Assembly: GCA_937959065.1 (NCBI GenBank)
Contig: CALGOI010000445.1
Span: 1-17,794 of the forward strand
DNA from: an uncultured Ignavibacteriota bacterium
GTDB lineage: Bacteria; Bacteroidota; Ignavibacteria; Tepidaquicellales; Tepidaquicellaceae
Reading direction: 5' to 3'
Length of the DNA: 17,794 bases
The stretch's first letter is position 1. Each line of letters starts with the position of its first letter. The translations under genes were made by a program, and so were the position numbers. Positions 16,480 to 17,794 of the stretch are shown piece by piece. The notes below the pieces were generated by a model. That model was given only the letters and a program-made list of their open reading frames with translations. It did not search any database and was not told where the DNA came from.

Positions 16480-17640
16480 TTAAAAGGCTGGAAGATCAAG
16501 CCATTGATTTGAATCCGAAGGAAAATCTTCGCCAAGCAAGTTAAGGAAATGCAGAACTCTCAAATTACAACAATAATTTCTATAATAATTACCCTCTTCA
16601 AAAACCCAATTATCATTATTATTTAAATATCTTCCCTTTAATTCACTGTCAGGAATTTTAGGGCCATGAAATAATGTATGTAATTCGTTAACAAGTATTC
16701 TACCATCTTTAGCAATAAAATAATCCACGTTCATGCTTTTAAAGCTACCCCTATCGGTGATTTCCTTTGTCAAAGGAAGAAAATTATCTCCGGGGTCGCC
16801 CCATTTCATATAACCGGAACCACTGTGAAAATCACCAACCCTTACCTTATCTATACAAAAGTACGAATTCCCAATTCGTATCATTCTTTTCTCTTCAACC
16901 TCTGGCAGATACTCCTGAAACAATACAAAATCCCATTGAAAATTCCGAGGGTCGCTTCTTTTTTGTACTATACCTTTAGAAAAAGCTTGTTTAATTACGT
17001 TAATTGTTTCCTTTTTATTTTTAAGTATCATAACTCCATGTGAGACACTTCCCCGAACGGTTTTAAATACAATAGGATAGTTTGTATTCATTGCGTAGTC
17101 CATTGCTTCCTCTTCAACAAAGAATTCATGTGTATCCGGCTGTGCAAATCCATTTGATCTTAGCCAATCTGAGACTCTGCGCTTATTGTCAAGTAACCAT
17201 ATTTCTTTAGACGGAGGGTAAACGGGAATATTAAGTTGCTCTTCAATAAGTTTAATTCTCTCGTCGATCATTTCTTTCAGTACTATTGTAGAAATTAATG
17301 GCCATACAATTACTCCGGTGCATCCGGATTCTTTTATATCATTTAGCCAATCATTTTTTCGTAAATCTATAACTTCATACGATACACCCATATCAATACA
17401 TGCGGTCATAAAATACTTATGATAGTGAGCTGGATCAAATACAATGCCCAATTTGTTTTTTGATTTTCCTCTAAACAAAAATTCATTTCCTGTACTTATA
17501 TACGGGTTTTCTTGTGCCCATAGATATTTATTGTAACGGTTTACAGGTAGAATTTTACGGGCAATTTTTCTCATCCATGCAGGGGATGAACTACGAAGTT
17601 TTTGATTTTTGGCTAGATACTTTAAAAATTTATCCCGCAC
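16480..17640 (-). CDS. ATP-grasp ligase-like protein
   Basis: A 386-residue protein with an ATP-grasp core of the RimK/carbamoyl-phosphate-synthetase kind. An N-terminal Rossmann-like part (about 60-145; LGIVFDPAHYHKYF, GVIVWPL) is followed by LLDNKRRVSDWLRSNGFAQPDT (149-170), PIVFKTVRGSVSHGVMIL (189-206, ATP-binding Lys and Gly loop), FVLFQEYLPEVEEKRMIRIG (238-257) and VDYFIAKDGRILVNELHTLFHG (305-326) with the metal-binding Glu and Asn. It probably forms an amide, peptide or ester bond with an acyl-phosphate intermediate; the substrate is unknown. The start is GTG, sharing its G with the TAG stop of the upstream glycosyltransferase gene (TAGTG). This overlap supports the start, although Met23 is an alternative. 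Confidence 0.82.
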   Translation of the reverse strand: MRDKFLKYLAKNQKLRSSSPAWMRKIARKILPVNRYNKYLWAQENPYISTGNEFLFRGKSKNKLGIVFDPAHYHKYFMTACIDMGVSYEVIDLRKNDWLNDIKESGCTGVIVWPLISTIVLKEMIDERIKLIEEQLNIPVYPPSKEIWLLDNKRRVSDWLRSNGFAQPDTHEFFVEEEAMDYAMNTNYPIVFKTVRGSVSHGVMILKNKKETINVIKQAFSKGIVQKRSDPRNFQWDFVLFQEYLPEVEEKRMIRIGNSYFCIDKVRVGDFHSGSGYMKWGDPGDNFLPLTKEITDRGSFKSMNVDYFIAKDGRILVNELHTLFHGPKIPDSELKGRYLNNNDNWVFEEGNYYRNYCCNLRVLHFLNLLGEDFPSDSNQWLDLPAF

Positions 17641-17794
17641 TATGCTAAGTTTAATATACCTTTATAAAAATCTTCCAACTCTGATAATGTATTTTCATAA
17701 TTATACTTTTCTAATACTGCTTTTCTGCCCTTTTGACCCATTTCATACATTTTATCGTGTTGCGTCAGTACATAAATTGATTTTTCATCATTTT
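17640..17794 (-). CDS. GT4-like glycosyltransferase, C-terminal fragment (5' end outside window)
   Basis: An open frame enters from the window edge and ends at TAG (17642-17640), giving the last 50 residues of a protein. The sequence includes HDKMYEMGQKGRKAVLEKYNYENTLSELEDFYKGIL, split here as M-Y-E-M-G-Q-K-G-R-K followed by AVLEKYNYENTLSELEDFY. It fits the usual end of GT4 enzymes (M-G-x-x-G-R-x-x-V-x-x-x-Y-x-W/Y-E-x...L-x-x-x-Y). The gene is coupled to the ATP-grasp gene by a one-base overlap (TAGTG) and shows that the operon continues upstream of the window. Confidence 0.75.
   Translation of the reverse strand, partial: NDEKSIYVLTQHDKMYEMGQKGRKAVLEKYNYENTLSELEDFYKGILNLA

Noticed and set aside
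1..17794. CRISPR arrays, tRNA or rRNA genes, insertion sequences, transposases, integrases or attachment sites.
   Set aside because: I saw no repeated spacer pattern, no RNA gene motif, and no transposase or recombinase reading frame; almost all of the sequence is accounted for by the listed genes.

Overview
The window is AT-rich chromosomal DNA from a didermic (outer-membrane) bacterium. It looks like a member of the Bacteroidota/Ignavibacteriota/Chlorobiota (FCB) group. The evidence is two signal-peptide beta-barrel proteins ending in aromatic or short basic tails, almost no Shine-Dalgarno sequence before most starts, a candidate promoter of the TTG-N20-TAnnTTT type, and sugar-transferase and aminotransferase sequences of the Bacteroidota style. 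The phylum is an inference from style, not from a marker gene.

Layout. Positions 1-1605 (+) hold the C-terminal two thirds of a P-type cation ATPase of the CtpE-like kind; its 5' end lies outside the window. A perfect 11-bp hairpin at 1613-1637 separates it from everything else, which is all on the minus strand. Read in the direction of transcription (from high to low coordinates), that strand carries the last 50 codons of a GT4-like glycosyltransferase, an ATP-grasp protein, a second ATP-grasp protein of the sugar-transfer-associated type, an asparagine-synthetase-like protein without the catalytic cysteine, a D-glucuronyl C5-epimerase family protein, a GT4 glycosyltransferase, a complete glutamine-dependent asparagine synthetase homologue, a GNAT acetyltransferase, an ExoA-like GT2 glycosyltransferase, a DegT/DnrJ/EryC1/StrS aminotransferase, a PglC-type initiating sugar-phosphate transferase, a membrane NDP-sugar 4,6-dehydratase (WbpM/CapD/PglF family) and a Wzi-like outer-membrane protein. 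A last outer-membrane protein (1660-2409) probably has its own promoter.

How it fits together. From 17794 down to 2525 the genes are packed with overlaps or gaps of at most about 115 bases, so they look like the 3' part of one long surface-polysaccharide operon that starts upstream of the window. Dehydratase, aminotransferase and perhaps the GNAT would make an acetamido/amino-sugar nucleotide. The PglC-type enzyme would load it on undecaprenyl phosphate, the GT2 and GT4 enzymes extend the repeat unit, and the Wzi-like protein holds or assembles the product at the outer membrane. No flippase, polymerase or chain-length regulator is in view, so the locus continues beyond the window.

The most unusual part is 9635-17640: a uronate C5-epimerase next to two ATP-grasp ligases and two asparagine-synthetase-type amidotransferases, one of which lacks its glutaminase nucleophile. 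These enzyme types activate carboxylates or act on uronic acids. The best hypothesis is that the polysaccharide contains iduronate-like (or other C5-inverted) uronic acids whose carboxyl groups are amidated or joined to amino acids. Three of these genes (16471 to 12716) follow one another in a single reading frame with only a TAA stop and no spacer between them. Several genes in the operon use TTG or GTG starts.
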